This document shows positions 35,201-44,612 of a stretch of 64,000 nt of DNA, piece after piece. Position numbers and translations under genes: made by a program. The notes beneath the pieces were generated by a model. It had not been told where the DNA came from. It saw only the letters and a program-made list of their open reading frames with translations, and did no database searches. This stretch comes from Aeromonas encheleia (GTDB lineage Bacteria; Pseudomonadota; Gammaproteobacteria; Enterobacterales; Aeromonadaceae): NCBI RefSeq assembly GCF_900637545.1, contig NZ_LR134376.1, positions 587,501 to 651,500 of the forward strand. The letters are read 5' to 3'. How positions within the stretch are numbered: the first letter of the stretch is position 1; each line of letters begins with the position of its first letter.

Positions 35201-35308
35201 GCTTTATGGATAAGAGGGGCAGTATACCTTGCACAAGATATGCTCGCCAGTTGTGCCAGGGGCTAACTGCCCATATATAAGTAGCAGGTGGTCACCCCGT
35301 GCGGCGAA

Positions 35309-35343
35309 TAATCGTCCTCTGGCGTTGACTGGGGTATAATGCC
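35309..35343 (+). promoter_or_regulatory. ffh promoter copy 1 (distal)
   Basis: TAATCGTCCTC, then TTGACTGGGGTATAATGCC with a perfect -10 at 35335-35340. The TTGACT is too near the -10 to be a -35; the real -35 is weak. It is a near duplicate of the element 90 bp downstream. Confidence 0.6.
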
Positions 35344-35397
35344 CCCCATTTATTTCACCTGTCCATTCGATGGCAGCTAGCCACCGCAAGCGGTGAG

Positions 35398-35433
35398 TAA
35401 TCGTCCTCATAGTGCTGACTGGGGTATAATGCC
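35398..35433 (+). promoter_or_regulatory. ffh promoter copy 2 (proximal)
   Basis: TAATCGTCCTC, then CTGACTGGGGTATAATGCC with a perfect -10 at 35425-35430. It differs from copy 1 by a few bases and one 1-nt indel. It lies 34 nt before the ffh ATG. Confidence 0.6.
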
Positions 35434-35464
35434 TCATTTGTTACGCCAAGAACCGGAATGCGTC

Positions 35465-36841
35465 ATGTTTGAGAATTTGACTGAACGACTCTCGCGCACC
35501 CTGCGCAATGTCAGTGGCCGTGGTCGGCTGACCGAAGAGAACATCAAGGATACCTTGCGTGAAGTGCGCATGGCGCTGCTCGAGGCGGACGTCGCCCTGC
35601 CGGTCGTGCGTGACTTCGTGGCGCGGGTCAAGGAGCGGGCCGTCGGCCAGGAAGTGGCCAAGTCCCTGAGCCCGGGCCAGGCGTTCATCAAGATAGTGCA
35701 TGGCGAGCTGGTCTCCGTCATGGGCGAGGCGAACGAGCAGCTCAACCTGGCCGCCCAGCCGCCGGCCATCATACTGATGGCGGGTCTGCAAGGTGCCGGT
35801 AAGACCACGACAGTGGCCAAGCTGGCCAAGTTGCTGAAGGAGCGCCACAAGAAGAAGGTGCTGGTGGTCAGTGCCGACGTCTATCGCCCGGCGGCGATCA
35901 AGCAGCTCGAGACCCTGGCCAGCGACATCGCGGTCGACTTCTTCCCCAGCGACGTGACCCAGAAGCCGGTGGCGATCGCCACCGCCGCCATCGATCAGGC
36001 GCGCAAGAAGTTCTATGACGTGGTGATCGTCGATACCGCCGGTCGTCTGCACGTCGACAGCGAGATGATGGCGGAGATCCAGGATCTGCACGCCACCATC
36101 AAGCCGGTCGAGACCCTATTCGTGGTCGATGCCATGACGGGTCAGGATGCGGCCAACACCGCCAAGGCCTTCAACGAGGCGCTGCCGCTCACCGGTGTCA
36201 TCCTCACCAAGGCGGACGGTGACGCTCGTGGTGGTGCGGCCCTGTCCGTGCGCCACATCACCGGCAAGCCGGTCAAGTTCATCGGTATGGGCGAGAAGAC
36301 CGATGCCCTGGAGCCGTTCCACCCGGACCGACTCGCCTCCCGCATCCTCGGCATGGGCGACGTGCTGTCGCTGATCGAGGAAGTGGAGCGCACCGTCGAC
36401 AAGGAGAAAGCCGCCAAGCTGGCCGACAAGGTCAAGAGTGGCAAGGGCTTCGACCTGGAAGATTTCCGCGAGCAGCTGGCCCAGATGCGCAACATGGGCG
36501 GCATGATGGGCATGCTCGACAAGTTGCCCGGTATGTCCGGCCTGCCGGATAACGTGAAAGATCAAATGGATGACAAGCTCACCGTGCGGATGGAGGCCAT
36601 CATCAGCTCCATGACGCCCAAGGAGCGTGCCCATCCCGATCTGATCAAGGGCTCCCGCAAGCGCCGCATCGCCGCTGGCTCCGGCATGCAGGTGCAGGAC
36701 GTGAACAAGCTGCTCAAGCAGTTCACCGAGATGCAGCGCATGATGAAGAAGATGTCCGGCAAGGGCGGCATGCGCAAGATGATGGGCCAGATGAAGAACA
36801 TGCTGCCGCCCGGATTCGGAGGGGGCCGCGGCCCGTTCTGA
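35465..36841 (+). CDS. ffh: Signal recognition particle GTPase Ffh
   Basis: Protein part of the bacterial SRP, which binds signal sequences and 4.5S RNA and targets ribosomes to FtsY at the membrane. The 458-residue protein has the N and G domains (G1 GLQGAGKTTT, G3 DTAGRL, G4 TKADGDARGG) and the Met-rich M domain at about 300-450 (MRNMGGMMGMLDKLPGM, MQRMMKKMSGKGGMRKMMGQ). The ATG at 35465 gives the standard MFENLTERLSRTL start. Confidence 0.97.
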   Translation: MFENLTERLSRTLRNVSGRGRLTEENIKDTLREVRMALLEADVALPVVRDFVARVKERAVGQEVAKSLSPGQAFIKIVHGELVSVMGEANEQLNLAAQPPAIILMAGLQGAGKTTTVAKLAKLLKERHKKKVLVVSADVYRPAAIKQLETLASDIAVDFFPSDVTQKPVAIATAAIDQARKKFYDVVIVDTAGRLHVDSEMMAEIQDLHATIKPVETLFVVDAMTGQDAANTAKAFNEALPLTGVILTKADGDARGGAALSVRHITGKPVKFIGMGEKTDALEPFHPDRLASRILGMGDVLSLIEEVERTVDKEKAAKLADKVKSGKGFDLEDFREQLAQMRNMGGMMGMLDKLPGMSGLPDNVKDQMDDKLTVRMEAIISSMTPKERAHPDLIKGSRKRRIAAGSGMQVQDVNKLLKQFTEMQRMMKKMSGKGGMRKMMGQMKNMLPPGFGGGRGPF

Positions 36842-36861
36842 TTTTTCTGCCCACCGGCAAG

Positions 36862-36887
36862 AAAGGCTCACCGGGGTGAGCCTTTTT
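36862..36887 (+). terminator. ffh terminator
   Basis: AAAGGCTCACC-GG-GGTGAGCCTTTTT. Confidence 0.87.
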
Positions 36888-36922
36888 CATGAGAATCCCT
36901 GTGCAAAAAATGGCTGGCTTGG

Positions 36923-36950
36923 TTGCAATTATTACGAATCCAAGTAGAAT
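36923..36950 (+). promoter_or_regulatory. rpsP operon promoter
   Basis: TTGCAA (36923-36928), 16-nt spacer, TAGAAT (36945-36950). A leader of about 65 nt follows before rpsP. Confidence 0.6.
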
Positions 36951-37020
36951 TACGCGGCTTATTTTAAGCTAGGGTCCGCGTATTTGCGGGCCTTGTTCAT
37001 TAGATGTTTATGAGGACGAT

Positions 37021-37269
37021 ATGGTAACCATTCGTTTACAACGTGGTGGCGCGAAAAAGCGTCCGTTTTACCAGGTAGTAGTTTCCGACAGCCGTTGCGC
37101 CCGTGATGGTCGTTTCATCGAGCGTGTTGGTTTCTTCAACCCGGTTGCTACCGGCAACGCTGAAAAGCTGAAGCTGGACCTGGCTCGTATCGAGCATTGG
37201 GTTGCTACTGGTGCCGCTGTTTCTGACCGCGTTGCCAAGCTGATCAAAGACGCTGCCAAAGCTGCTTAA
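37021..37269 (+). CDS. rpsP: 30S ribosomal protein S16
   Basis: An 82-residue small-subunit protein, start [25 protein letters not shown], the family signature, ending in an alanine/lysine tail. It heads rpsP-rimM-trmD-rplS. Confidence 0.97.
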   Translation: MVTIRLQRGGAKKRPFYQVVVSDSRCARDGRFIERVGFFNPVATGNAEKLKLDLARIEHWVATGAAVSDRVAKLIKDAAKAA

Positions 37270-37293
37270 TCAGCCAAACGGTAAGGAGTTAAG

Positions 37294-37815
37294 GTGGAAA
37301 AACCTATAGTTCTGGGCACCCTGGGTACCGTATACGGCATCAAGGGTTGGCTTAAAGTGAACTCCTTCACCGATGTTGCCGAAGCGATTTTCGATTACAA
37401 CCCCTGGCTGATCAATCAGAACGGGGTATGGAGTGAGCTCAAGGTTTCGGCCTGGAAGCGTCACAACAAGGGTCTGATTTGCAAGATCGATGGTATCGAT
37501 CTGCGTGAAGATGCCCTGGCATTGACCAATGTCGAGATTGGCGTCCCCGCCGATCTGTTGCCTGCGTTGCCTGAAGGTGAGTTCTACTGGCGTGACCTGA
37601 TTGGTTGCTCGGTATCGACCACCAAGGGATACGACCTGGGCAAGGTGACCGAATTGATGGAAACCGGCTCCAACGATGTGTTGGTGGTTGAGGCCAATGT
37701 AAAAGATGCCTTCGGTGCGAAGGAGCGGTTGATTCCGTTCCTGGAAGAGCAGGTGATCAAGAATATTGATCTGACTGCTCGCACAATCGAAGTTGATTGG
37801 GATCCTGGTTTCTAG
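37294..37815 (+). CDS. rimM: 16S rRNA processing/ribosome maturation factor RimM
   Basis: A 173-residue assembly factor that binds S19 in the 30S head. It has an N-terminal beta-barrel ([21 protein letters not shown]) and a C-terminal PRC-barrel ([40 protein letters not shown]). The start is a GTG with TAAGGAG upstream. Second gene of the rpsP operon. Confidence 0.96.
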   Translation: MEKPIVLGTLGTVYGIKGWLKVNSFTDVAEAIFDYNPWLINQNGVWSELKVSAWKRHNKGLICKIDGIDLREDALALTNVEIGVPADLLPALPEGEFYWRDLIGCSVSTTKGYDLGKVTELMETGSNDVLVVEANVKDAFGAKERLIPFLEEQVIKNIDLTARTIEVDWDPGF

Positions 37816-37849
37816 TTTCCCGCGCTAACACGGGTGCCGGAGGTTTCTT

Positions 37850-38599
37850 ATGTGGATTGGGGTGATTAGCCTCTTCCCGGAAATGTTCCGAGCCATTACC
37901 GAGCACGGGGTAACGGGTCGGGCCGTCAAGAGTGGCCTGCTGCAGATTGAGTGCTGGAACCCTCGGGATTTCACCCATGACAAACACCGTACGGTCGATG
38001 ATCGTCCTTATGGTGGTGGGCCTGGAATGCTGATGATGGTGCAGCCGCTGCGTGATGCAATTCATGCGGCCAAGCAAGCGGCGGGAGACGGGGCGAAAGT
38101 CATCTATCTCTCTCCTCAGGGGCGCAAGCTGACTCAAGCGGGCGTAACCGAGTTGGCGACGAGTCAGAAACTGATTCTGGTCGCCGGTCGATACGAAGGT
38201 ATCGATGAACGCGTGATCCAAACCGAAGTCGACGAAGAGTGGTCTATCGGTGATTACGTGTTAAGTGGTGGCGAGTTGCCTGCCATGACCCTGATCGATG
38301 CGGTTTCGCGTCTGGTCCCCGGGGTCTTGGGTGATCAGGCCAGTGCCGAGCAGGACTCCTTTACGGATGGCCTGCTGGATCATCCCCACTACACTCGGCC
38401 GGAGTTGTTGGATGGATTGGCGGTGCCCGAGGCGCTGACAAGCGGCAATCACGAAGTGATTCGACGCTGGCGTCTCAAGCAGTCGCTCGGACGAACCTGG
38501 CAGAGAAGGCCGGAACTTATTAACAACCTAGCTCTGACTGACGAGCAAGAATCACTTCTTGCCGAGTATGTCCGCGAAGTGCGTGACAGCGTTAAGTAG
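37850..38599 (+). CDS. trmD: tRNA (guanine(37)-N1)-methyltransferase TrmD
   Basis: SAM-dependent enzyme making m1G37, which keeps the reading frame. The 249-residue protein has the trefoil-knot SPOUT motifs ([40 protein letters not shown]) and the catalytic region [27 protein letters not shown] precedes the ATG. Third gene of the operon. Confidence 0.97.
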   Translation: MWIGVISLFPEMFRAITEHGVTGRAVKSGLLQIECWNPRDFTHDKHRTVDDRPYGGGPGMLMMVQPLRDAIHAAKQAAGDGAKVIYLSPQGRKLTQAGVTELATSQKLILVAGRYEGIDERVIQTEVDEEWSIGDYVLSGGELPAMTLIDAVSRLVPGVLGDQASAEQDSFTDGLLDHPHYTRPELLDGLAVPEALTSGNHEVIRRWRLKQSLGRTWQRRPELINNLALTDEQESLLAEYVREVRDSVK

Positions 38600-38631
38600 A
38601 GTTTTCAGTTTATCCTAGGTAAGGAAAGACA

Positions 38632-38979
38632 ATGAGCAAGATTATTCAGCAGCTTGAACAAGAGCAACTGCGTACCGACATCCCGGCATTTGCCCAGGGC
38701 GACACCGTACGTGTTCAAGTTCGTGTTAAAGAAGGTGGTAAAGAGCGTCTGCAGGCTTTCGAAGGCATCGTCATTGCCAAGCGTAACCGCGGTCTGCACT
38801 CTGCTTTCACCGTTCGCAAGATTTCCAACGGCGAAGGTGTTGAGCGTGTATTCCAGACTCACTCTCCGCTGATCCACAGTGTAGAACTGAAGCGTCGTGG
38901 TGATGTTCGCCGCGCCAAACTGTACTACCTGCGCAACCTGTCCGGCAAAGCTGCTCGTATCAAAGAGAAGCTCAACTAA
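38632..38979 (+). CDS. rplS: 50S ribosomal protein L19
   Basis: A 115-residue large-subunit protein at the 30S-50S interface: [49 protein letters not shown] and [27 protein letters not shown]. Last gene of the operon. Confidence 0.98.
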
Positions 38980-39017
38980 TTCTATTCGAATTGGTGTCGA
39001 AATATCGACAGGTAGTG

Positions 39018-39046
39018 AAAAGGCTCGCCAATGGCGAGCCTTTTTT
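39018..39046 (+). terminator. rpsP operon terminator
   Basis: AAAAGGCTCGCC-A-ATGGCGAGCCTTTTTT. Confidence 0.87.
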
Positions 39047-39075
39047 GTATCCGGTGCCGGGCGTGCCGGCGCGAC

Positions 39076-39405
39076 TCAGCCTGGCTGGCTGACCCGGATC
39101 ACCGAGTTGTCCCGTCCGAAGGGGCCGGGCACATAGTCATCGGCCGCCCAGTCGTTGTCGTAGTGGCTCTCCCCATCCGGCTGCACCAGCTGGTAACAGT
39201 ACTCGAAATGGCTGGGGCCATCGGTGGGCAGGTTGAGGGTTGCCCTGAACTCCCCACTCTTCATCCGTTTAAGTTCAATGGGTTGCCACTGGCTGAACTC
39301 CCCCAGCAGCAAGACCTGTTCGGCCTCGCCCGCGGCCTCTTTTTCCACTGCAAAGGTCACCTTGACCTCGGGACGCGACTTGAGAAACTGCTTGTTTATC
39401 GGCAT
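39076..39405 (-). CDS. Isoamylase early-set (CBM48/AMPK-type glycogen-binding) domain protein
   Basis: A 109-residue stand-alone beta-sandwich of the isoamylase N-terminal/AMPK glycogen-binding class: VTFAVEKEAAGEAEQVLLLGEFSQWQPIELKRMKSGEFRATLNL and FEYCYQLVQPDGESHYDNDWAADDYVPGPFGRDNSVI. It has no catalytic domain, so any carbohydrate link is inferred. It is a single gene between rplS and mutH; an AGGAG-like motif precedes the ATG. Confidence 0.83.
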   Translation of the reverse strand: MPINKQFLKSRPEVKVTFAVEKEAAGEAEQVLLLGEFSQWQPIELKRMKSGEFRATLNLPTDGPSHFEYCYQLVQPDGESHYDNDWAADDYVPGPFGRDNSVIRVSQPG

Positions 39406-39488
39406 GAAGCCTCCTTGTCATTAGCTGCGAAGAAAGTGTGTCTGGTTATTTTTATACCACTTTATGACAAGGATGTTTATAGGCGAGA

Positions 39489-40163
39489 TCAAAGGGGCAG
39501 GGCGAAGTGGCGCCGCAGCAGCTGATGGGTGAAATCAATCTTGAGGTAGAAGCCTCGCGGCAGGGTCTGGATCGGCTGGCCGTTGCGGCCGATGGCGCGG
39601 GTCAGCGCCTTGCTGTTGGCCGCCTTGGGGCGCAGCTGCATGATCTGGCCGTGGCGGGCGCTGATCTGCTCCACTTCCCCCAGCACTATCATGTCCATCA
39701 GCTCCTCCCAATCCTGACGCAGCAGCCGATCTTCTTCCTCGCTCGGGCTCCACAGCAGCGGCATGCCGACCCGGCGCTCGCCGACGGGAATGTCACGGCT
39801 GCCCTCCACCGGGATCCAGAGCACCCGCGACAGCTTGTTGCGCACGTTCGACTCTTCCCAGCGCTGGCCGCTGATCCCGATGAGCGGTGCGACGCAGACG
39901 AAGGTGGTCTCCAGCGGCTTGCCATGAGGATCGACCGGGATCGTCTTGAGCTCTATGCCCAGATCCGGGAAGTCCTGCTCCGGCCTGCTGCCCGCACTGG
40001 CCCCCAGCTGCCATTCGATCAACTGGCCGATCCAGCCCTTGTCCCGCCTCAGATCGTGCGGCACCGGGATCCCGGCGGTCGCGGCGAGCTGGGCCAGGGT
40101 GAGGCCCGCCATGGCGTAGGCGCGAGCCAGCAATTCCTGCTCTGACTGGGGATTGGCGGGCAT
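39489..40163 (-). CDS. mutH: DNA mismatch repair endonuclease MutH
   Basis: Nicks the unmethylated strand at hemimethylated GATC sites when activated by MutS/MutL. The 224-residue protein has the catalytic triad Asp64, Glu71, Lys73 in [12 protein letters not shown], in the same spacing as E. coli MutH. Its presence implies Dam methylation in this organism. It is divergent from rppH across a 733-bp gap rich in DnaA boxes and GATC. Confidence 0.96.
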   Translation of the reverse strand: MPANPQSEQELLARAYAMAGLTLAQLAATAGIPVPHDLRRDKGWIGQLIEWQLGASAGSRPEQDFPDLGIELKTIPVDPHGKPLETTFVCVAPLIGISGQRWEESNVRNKLSRVLWIPVEGSRDIPVGERRVGMPLLWSPSEEEDRLLRQDWEELMDMIVLGEVEQISARHGQIMQLRPKAANSKALTRAIGRNGQPIQTLPRGFYLKIDFTHQLLRRHFALPL

Positions 40164-40208
40164 GGAGGACTCCTGTTAGAGGGGATGAGTCTAGCAAGTC
40201 TGATCCTC

Positions 40209-40740
40209 GCGGAGGATCGCTGTTTTTATAACCGATCCTTGCCCGGCTGTGCACAGGGTGGGCAAGATTGTGGATCATCATCTATGGCAATGATTTTAAA
40301 GGAATTTGACTTCTTTCTCCAGTCGTCGCGAGCGCAGGATCCCGGTTGCAATAAGTTGTCCAAGGGTTTGGCCTGGCTGTTGCACATAGTTATCCACAGA
40401 AATCTTGGATAACTGGCATAAAGTGGTGATGAAGGGTCAGCTATCAGAAATAAATGTGAGAGTGCACCGATTTTTCTCGCCATATCGGTGCAGATAATGC
40501 GCCATCCTTGTGGATAAACTAGCCTTGGTGGATCTTTGAGCAGTCGAACTTGTTCACAATTGACAGCCAGGATCCTCGGTGGCAAAAGACATGGATCTTG
40601 ATCCAGCACTAAAATATTAACTGTATGTATTTAAATGAATATTATGTTTTTTAACGAATCGGGTATGATACGGCATGACTGGATGTCTTAGTATAAAACT
40701 ACTGTATATACCCGCTTGATCACAGGCTTATGCACAGTCT
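40209..40740. other. Candidate DnaA-reactivating locus (DARS2-like), DnaA-box cluster beside mutH
   Basis: The whole 40164-40896 gap has no gene. It holds two perfect DnaA boxes: TTATCCACA at 40390-40398 (plus strand) and 40509-40517 (minus strand). It also holds TTATGCACA (40728-40736), which fits TTWTNCACA, and near matches TGTTGCACA (40378-40386), TTATCCAAG (40404-40412, minus), TGATCCACA (near 40269-40277, minus) and TTGTTCACA (40550-40558). E. coli DARS2, which turns ADP-DnaA into ATP-DnaA, lies beside mutH, so position and content agree. No IHF or Fis site was found with confidence. Confidence 0.6.
40463..40491. other. Inverted repeat within the mutH-rppH gap
   Basis: TGCACCGAT and ATCGGTGCA form a 9-bp stem around an 11- to 12-nt loop. 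It lies between the two perfect DnaA boxes; role unknown. Confidence 0.4.
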
Positions 40741-40779
40741 GGGTGGGCAACTCGCAGAGCTTGATCTTCAGATTTGTTT

Positions 40780-40806
40780 ATAACTTGGCTTGAAATGCCA
40801 AGTTAT
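40780..40806. other. Strong stem-loop upstream of rppH
   Basis: ATAACTTGGC, loop TTGAAAT, GCCAAGTTAT: a perfect 10-bp stem about 90 nt before rppH. No T-run follows. It may be a 5'-leader hairpin of rppH mRNA or part of the intergenic locus. Confidence 0.45.
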
Positions 40807-40896
40807 TCATGAGTGGCTGACTGCAGTCCCTGTTTGCTGCCACGGAGTGAATGTGGAACAATCTCTTTATAGATTCAGCCTTTATAAGGTGATCAC

Positions 40897-41424
40897 GTGA
40901 TAGATGGTGACGGATTTCGTCCCAATGTCGGGATCGTGATCTGTAACCGTGACGGACAAGTATTGTGGGCTAAGCGCTATGGGCAGCACTCCTGGCAGTT
41001 TCCGCAGGGGGGAGTTGATGATGGTGAATCGCCGGAACAGGCCATGTATCGTGAGCTGTACGAGGAGATAGGCCTCAGGCAAGACGATGTGACCATACTG
41101 GCGACCAGTCGCAACTGGCTGAAGTACCGCTTACCCAAACGACTCGTTCGCTGGGACAGTTCACCGGTCTGTATTGGCCAAAAGCAGAAATGGTTTTTGT
41201 TGCAGCTCGATCCGGGCAAAGAGTCCAGGATCCAATTCGGCTGTCATGGTCACCCGGAATTTGATGATTGGCGTTGGGTCAGCTTCTGGTACCCGGTCCG
41301 TCAGGTCGTCTCCTTCAAGCGGGAAGTCTACCGCCGGGTGATGAAGGAGTTTGCCCCGCTGGCCATGCCGGTACCCGTGGTGCAAGTTAATCGAAAGGAT
41401 GGGCGGCGCAACCGCTCTCGCTAA
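40897..41424 (+). CDS. rppH: RNA pyrophosphohydrolase RppH
   Basis: A 175-residue Nudix enzyme that removes pyrophosphate from mRNA 5' ends to start decay. The Nudix box is [23 protein letters not shown] (38-60), with HSWQFPQGG before it. The start is a GTG ([17 protein letters not shown]) with AAGG upstream. It precedes ptsP by 13 nt; rppH-ptsP-lgt-thyA is a conserved gammaproteobacterial order. Confidence 0.96.
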   Translation: MIDGDGFRPNVGIVICNRDGQVLWAKRYGQHSWQFPQGGVDDGESPEQAMYRELYEEIGLRQDDVTILATSRNWLKYRLPKRLVRWDSSPVCIGQKQKWFLLQLDPGKESRIQFGCHGHPEFDDWRWVSFWYPVRQVVSFKREVYRRVMKEFAPLAMPVPVVQVNRKDGRRNRSR

Positions 41425-41437
41425 GGAGCACAGCTAG

Positions 41438-43717
41438 TTGCTGACGGAACTCAGACGCATCGTCGAAAGCATGGCCGAGGCCAACACCCTCGAGCAGGCC
41501 TTGCAGGCATTGGTGAGCCAGACCCGGCTCGCCATGACGGTGGACTGCTGCTCCGTCTACGTCGCCGAACCGGACATGCGCCGTTATCGTCTGGCGGCGA
41601 CCGATGGTCTGGCCGAGTCGGCGGTGGGCAAGGCCACGCTGCCGTTCGAGCAGGGCATCGTCGGCCTGGTGGGTCAGCGGGAAGAGCTGATCAACCTGGC
41701 CGATGCCCCTTCCCACCCCAGTTTCAAGTTCCTGCCCGATGTCGCCGAAGAGGCGTTTCGCTCCTTCCTCGGTGCCCCCATCATGCATCAGCGCCAGGTG
41801 GTGGGCATCCTGGTGGTACAACAGAAAGAGAGCCGGCTGTTCGATGAGGGGGAAGAGTCCTTCATGGTCACGCTGGCGGCGCAGCTGGCGGCCCGCATCG
41901 CCCAGGCCCAGGCCAAGGGCTGGTTGCAGAAGACCGACTGGAGCAAGCCGCTGCGCGGCATCGCCGGGGCCAGTGGCATCGCCATCGCCAAGGCCTGGGT
42001 GTGGCGCCCGCGCAAGGCGCTCAACAGCATCACCCCGCGCAAGGACGAGGAGCACGGCAAGCAGCTGGCGCGCCTGGAGCTCGCGGTGGAGGAGGTGCGC
42101 CACGATCTGGAGAGCCTGGCGCTGCGTTTTCGCGAGAGCTACAGCCAGGATTCGGTCGCCATCTTCGACATCTATCTGCACCTGCTCAACGATCCCGGTT
42201 ACATCAAGCCGATCCGCAACAAGGTCAGCAAGGAACACTGGACCGCGATCTCCGCGGTCAAGCTCATCAGCGATCGGCTGATCGAGCAGTTCAAGGGGAT
42301 GAAGGATCCCTACCTGCGGGAGCGCTCCACCGATGTGAAGGACATAGCCCAGCGGCTCATCAGCCGCCTGGTGCAGGATGAGCCTGAGCAGCTCACCATA
42401 GGGGAGCCGGTGGTGCTGGTCGCCGACGAGGTGACCGCCACCATACTCGCCGAGATCCCGCGCGAATTCTTGAGCGGTGTGGTCTCGCTGAAGGGGGGGA
42501 CCAACTCCCATGCCGCCATCTTGGCCCGCGCCATGGGGGTCGCGGCCATCATGGGGGTGGATCTGCCGCTCGGCGACATCGGTGGTCGCACCCTGGTGGT
42601 CGACGGCTATAGCGGCGATCTCTTCATCGAACCCAATCAGGTGATCCTGACCGAGTACCGGCAGCTGCTCAATGAGGAGCGGGCGCTGGATACCCTGGTG
42701 CGCACCGTGGATCATCAGCCGTCCGAGACCGCTGACGGCACGCCGGTATCGCTGCTGCTCAACGCGGGCCTCAGCGCCGACACCGAGATCTCCCTCAATC
42801 ATCTGGCGGACGGGGTGGGGCTCTATCGCACCGAGATCCCCTTCATGCTGCAGGACAGCTTCCCCTCCGAATGGGAGCAGACCGCGCGCTATCGCGGCAT
42901 CCTGGAAACCTATCGCGATCGTCCGGTGTGCATGCGCACCCTGGATGTGGGCGGCGACAAGCAATTACCTTATTTCCCCATCGTCGAGGAGAATCCCTTC
43001 CTCGGCTGGCGGGGGATCCGGCTCACCCTAGATCATCCCGAGCTGTTCCTGGTCCAGCTCAAGGCCATGCTGCGCGCCAGCGAAGGGCTGGACAATCTGG
43101 CCATCATGCTGCCGATGATCAGCAGCGTCGGCGAGATCCGGGCCTCCCGCCGGCTGCTGGATCAGGCCTGGCGCGAGGTGTCGGAAGAGGCCGCCAGCCG
43201 CGATGCCGTGATCCGCTACCCCAGCCTGGGGGTGATGATAGAGGTGCCCTCCGCCCTCTATATCCTGCCGGAGATGGCGCCCCTCATCGACTTCTGGTCG
43301 GTGGGCAGCAATGACCTGACCCAGTATCTGCTGGCGGTGGATCGCAACAATGCCAGGGTCGCCAGCATCTATGATGCCTTCCATCCGGCGGTGATCCGCG
43401 CCCTGCAACTGCTGGTCGATGCCTCCCACCGTTACCAGAAGCCGGTCTCGGTGTGCGGCGAGCTGGCCGGGGATCCGGTCGGCGTGTTGCTGCTGCTGGC
43501 CATGGGCTACCGCCGCTTCAGCATGAATACCCACAACATCTCCCGCATCAAGTACGTGCTGCGCCAATCCAATCTCGGCGAGCTGAAGGCCCTGATGGCC
43601 GATGGCCTCAAGCACGACAATCCCCATGTGCTGCGTGGCCTGTTTGCCCGCTATCTGGAAGAGCACGGCCTCGGCGGTTTGCTGCGCGCGGGCCACAAGG
43701 CCAAGCTGCCCGATTGA
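41438..43717 (+). CDS. ptsP: Nitrogen PTS enzyme I, PtsP (EI-Ntr)
   Basis: First phosphotransferase of the nitrogen PTS: takes phosphate from PEP and passes it to NPr, then EIIA-Ntr. The 759-residue protein has an N-terminal GAF domain (about 1-160) and an enzyme-I part with the active His at about 358 (GGTNSHAAILARAMG) and PEP-binding regions (RTLDVGGDKQLPYF, FWSVGSNDLTQYLLAVDR). The start is a TTG with AAGGAG 9 nt upstream. It follows rppH closely. Confidence 0.95.
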   Translation: MLTELRRIVESMAEANTLEQALQALVSQTRLAMTVDCCSVYVAEPDMRRYRLAATDGLAESAVGKATLPFEQGIVGLVGQREELINLADAPSHPSFKFLPDVAEEAFRSFLGAPIMHQRQVVGILVVQQKESRLFDEGEESFMVTLAAQLAARIAQAQAKGWLQKTDWSKPLRGIAGASGIAIAKAWVWRPRKALNSITPRKDEEHGKQLARLELAVEEVRHDLESLALRFRESYSQDSVAIFDIYLHLLNDPGYIKPIRNKVSKEHWTAISAVKLISDRLIEQFKGMKDPYLRERSTDVKDIAQRLISRLVQDEPEQLTIGEPVVLVADEVTATILAEIPREFLSGVVSLKGGTNSHAAILARAMGVAAIMGVDLPLGDIGGRTLVVDGYSGDLFIEPNQVILTEYRQLLNEERALDTLVRTVDHQPSETADGTPVSLLLNAGLSADTEISLNHLADGVGLYRTEIPFMLQDSFPSEWEQTARYRGILETYRDRPVCMRTLDVGGDKQLPYFPIVEENPFLGWRGIRLTLDHPELFLVQLKAMLRASEGLDNLAIMLPMISSVGEIRASRRLLDQAWREVSEEAASRDAVIRYPSLGVMIEVPSALYILPEMAPLIDFWSVGSNDLTQYLLAVDRNNARVASIYDAFHPAVIRALQLLVDASHRYQKPVSVCGELAGDPVGVLLLLAMGYRRFSMNTHNISRIKYVLRQSNLGELKALMADGLKHDNPHVLRGLFARYLEEHGLGGLLRAGHKAKLPD

Positions 43718-43784
43718 TATTCAGTCTTGTTCCTGCTGACGAATGATCGGAGAATGCGGCTTTTCTTATGACTGGGGCCGCACT

Positions 43785-44612
43785 ATGCAGCACGATGGAT
43801 ATTGGGTTTTCTCGCAGATTGATCCCGTAGCATTCAGTTTGGGACCACTATCGGTACGCTGGTATGGTCTCATGTACCTGTTTGGCTTCGCCTTTGCCAT
43901 GTGGCTGGCGGGCCGTCGCGCCGATGCGCCAAACAGTGGCTGGACCCGCAACGAGGTCTCTGATCTGCTGTTCTACGGCTTCCTCGGGGTGATCCTGGGT
44001 GGCCGGGTCGGTTACGTGCTGTTCTACAACTTCGACCTCTTCCTGGCAGACCCTCTCTATCTGTTCAAGATCTGGACCGGCGGCATGTCGTTCCACGGTG
44101 GCCTGATCGGGGTCATCACCGCCATGATCTGGTTTGCCCACAAGACCAAGCGCCATTTCTTCACCGTGGCTGACTTCGTGGCGCCGCTGATCCCGTTCGG
44201 GCTGGGGGTCGGCCGCATCGGCAACTTCATGAACGGCGAGCTGTGGGGTCGGATCACCGATGTGCCCTGGGCCATCATCTTCCCGGAAGCCGGCCCGGAG
44301 CCGCGCCATCCCTCCCAGCTCTACCAGTTCGCCCTGGAAGGGGTGGTGCTGTTCATCATCCTCAACCTGTTCTGGCGCAAGAATCCGCCTCGTGGCGCCA
44401 TCTCCGGCATGTTCCTGCTGTGCTACGGTCTGTTCCGCTTCCTGGTGGAGTTCGTACGCCAGCCGGACAGCCAGCTTGGTCTCTACTTCCAGGAGATCAG
44501 CATGGGCCAGATCCTCTCTACCCCGATGATCATCATCGGCGCCCTGATGATCTGGGTCGCCTACAAGCGGCCGCAGCTGTTCGGTAACGGGGCAAAGGAG
44601 GCTAAGCAATGA
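43785..44612 (+). CDS. lgt: Prolipoprotein diacylglyceryl transferase Lgt
   Basis: Inner-membrane enzyme that adds diacylglycerol to the lipobox cysteine of prolipoproteins. The 275-residue protein has seven or so membrane segments, the signature [21 protein letters not shown] in [12 protein letters not shown], and the R/H-rich [10 protein letters not shown]. The ATG at 43785 fits the family start ([21 protein letters not shown]); ATG 43743 would add 14 residues without a ribosome-binding site. The stop overlaps thyA (ATGA). Confidence 0.95.
   Translation: MQHDGYWVFSQIDPVAFSLGPLSVRWYGLMYLFGFAFAMWLAGRRADAPNSGWTRNEVSDLLFYGFLGVILGGRVGYVLFYNFDLFLADPLYLFKIWTGGMSFHGGLIGVITAMIWFAHKTKRHFFTVADFVAPLIPFGLGVGRIGNFMNGELWGRITDVPWAIIFPEAGPEPRHPSQLYQFALEGVVLFIILNLFWRKNPPRGAISGMFLLCYGLFRFLVEFVRQPDSQLGLYFQEISMGQILSTPMIIIGALMIWVAYKRPQLFGNGAKEAKQ

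Noticed and set aside
40205..40760. Chromosomal origin (oriC), because of DnaA boxes and AT-rich DNA at about 40610-40720
   Set aside because: None of the usual oriC neighbours (mnmG, mioC, dnaA, rpmH) is here, and the locus beside mutH fits DARS2 better. No ordered 13-mer repeats were seen.
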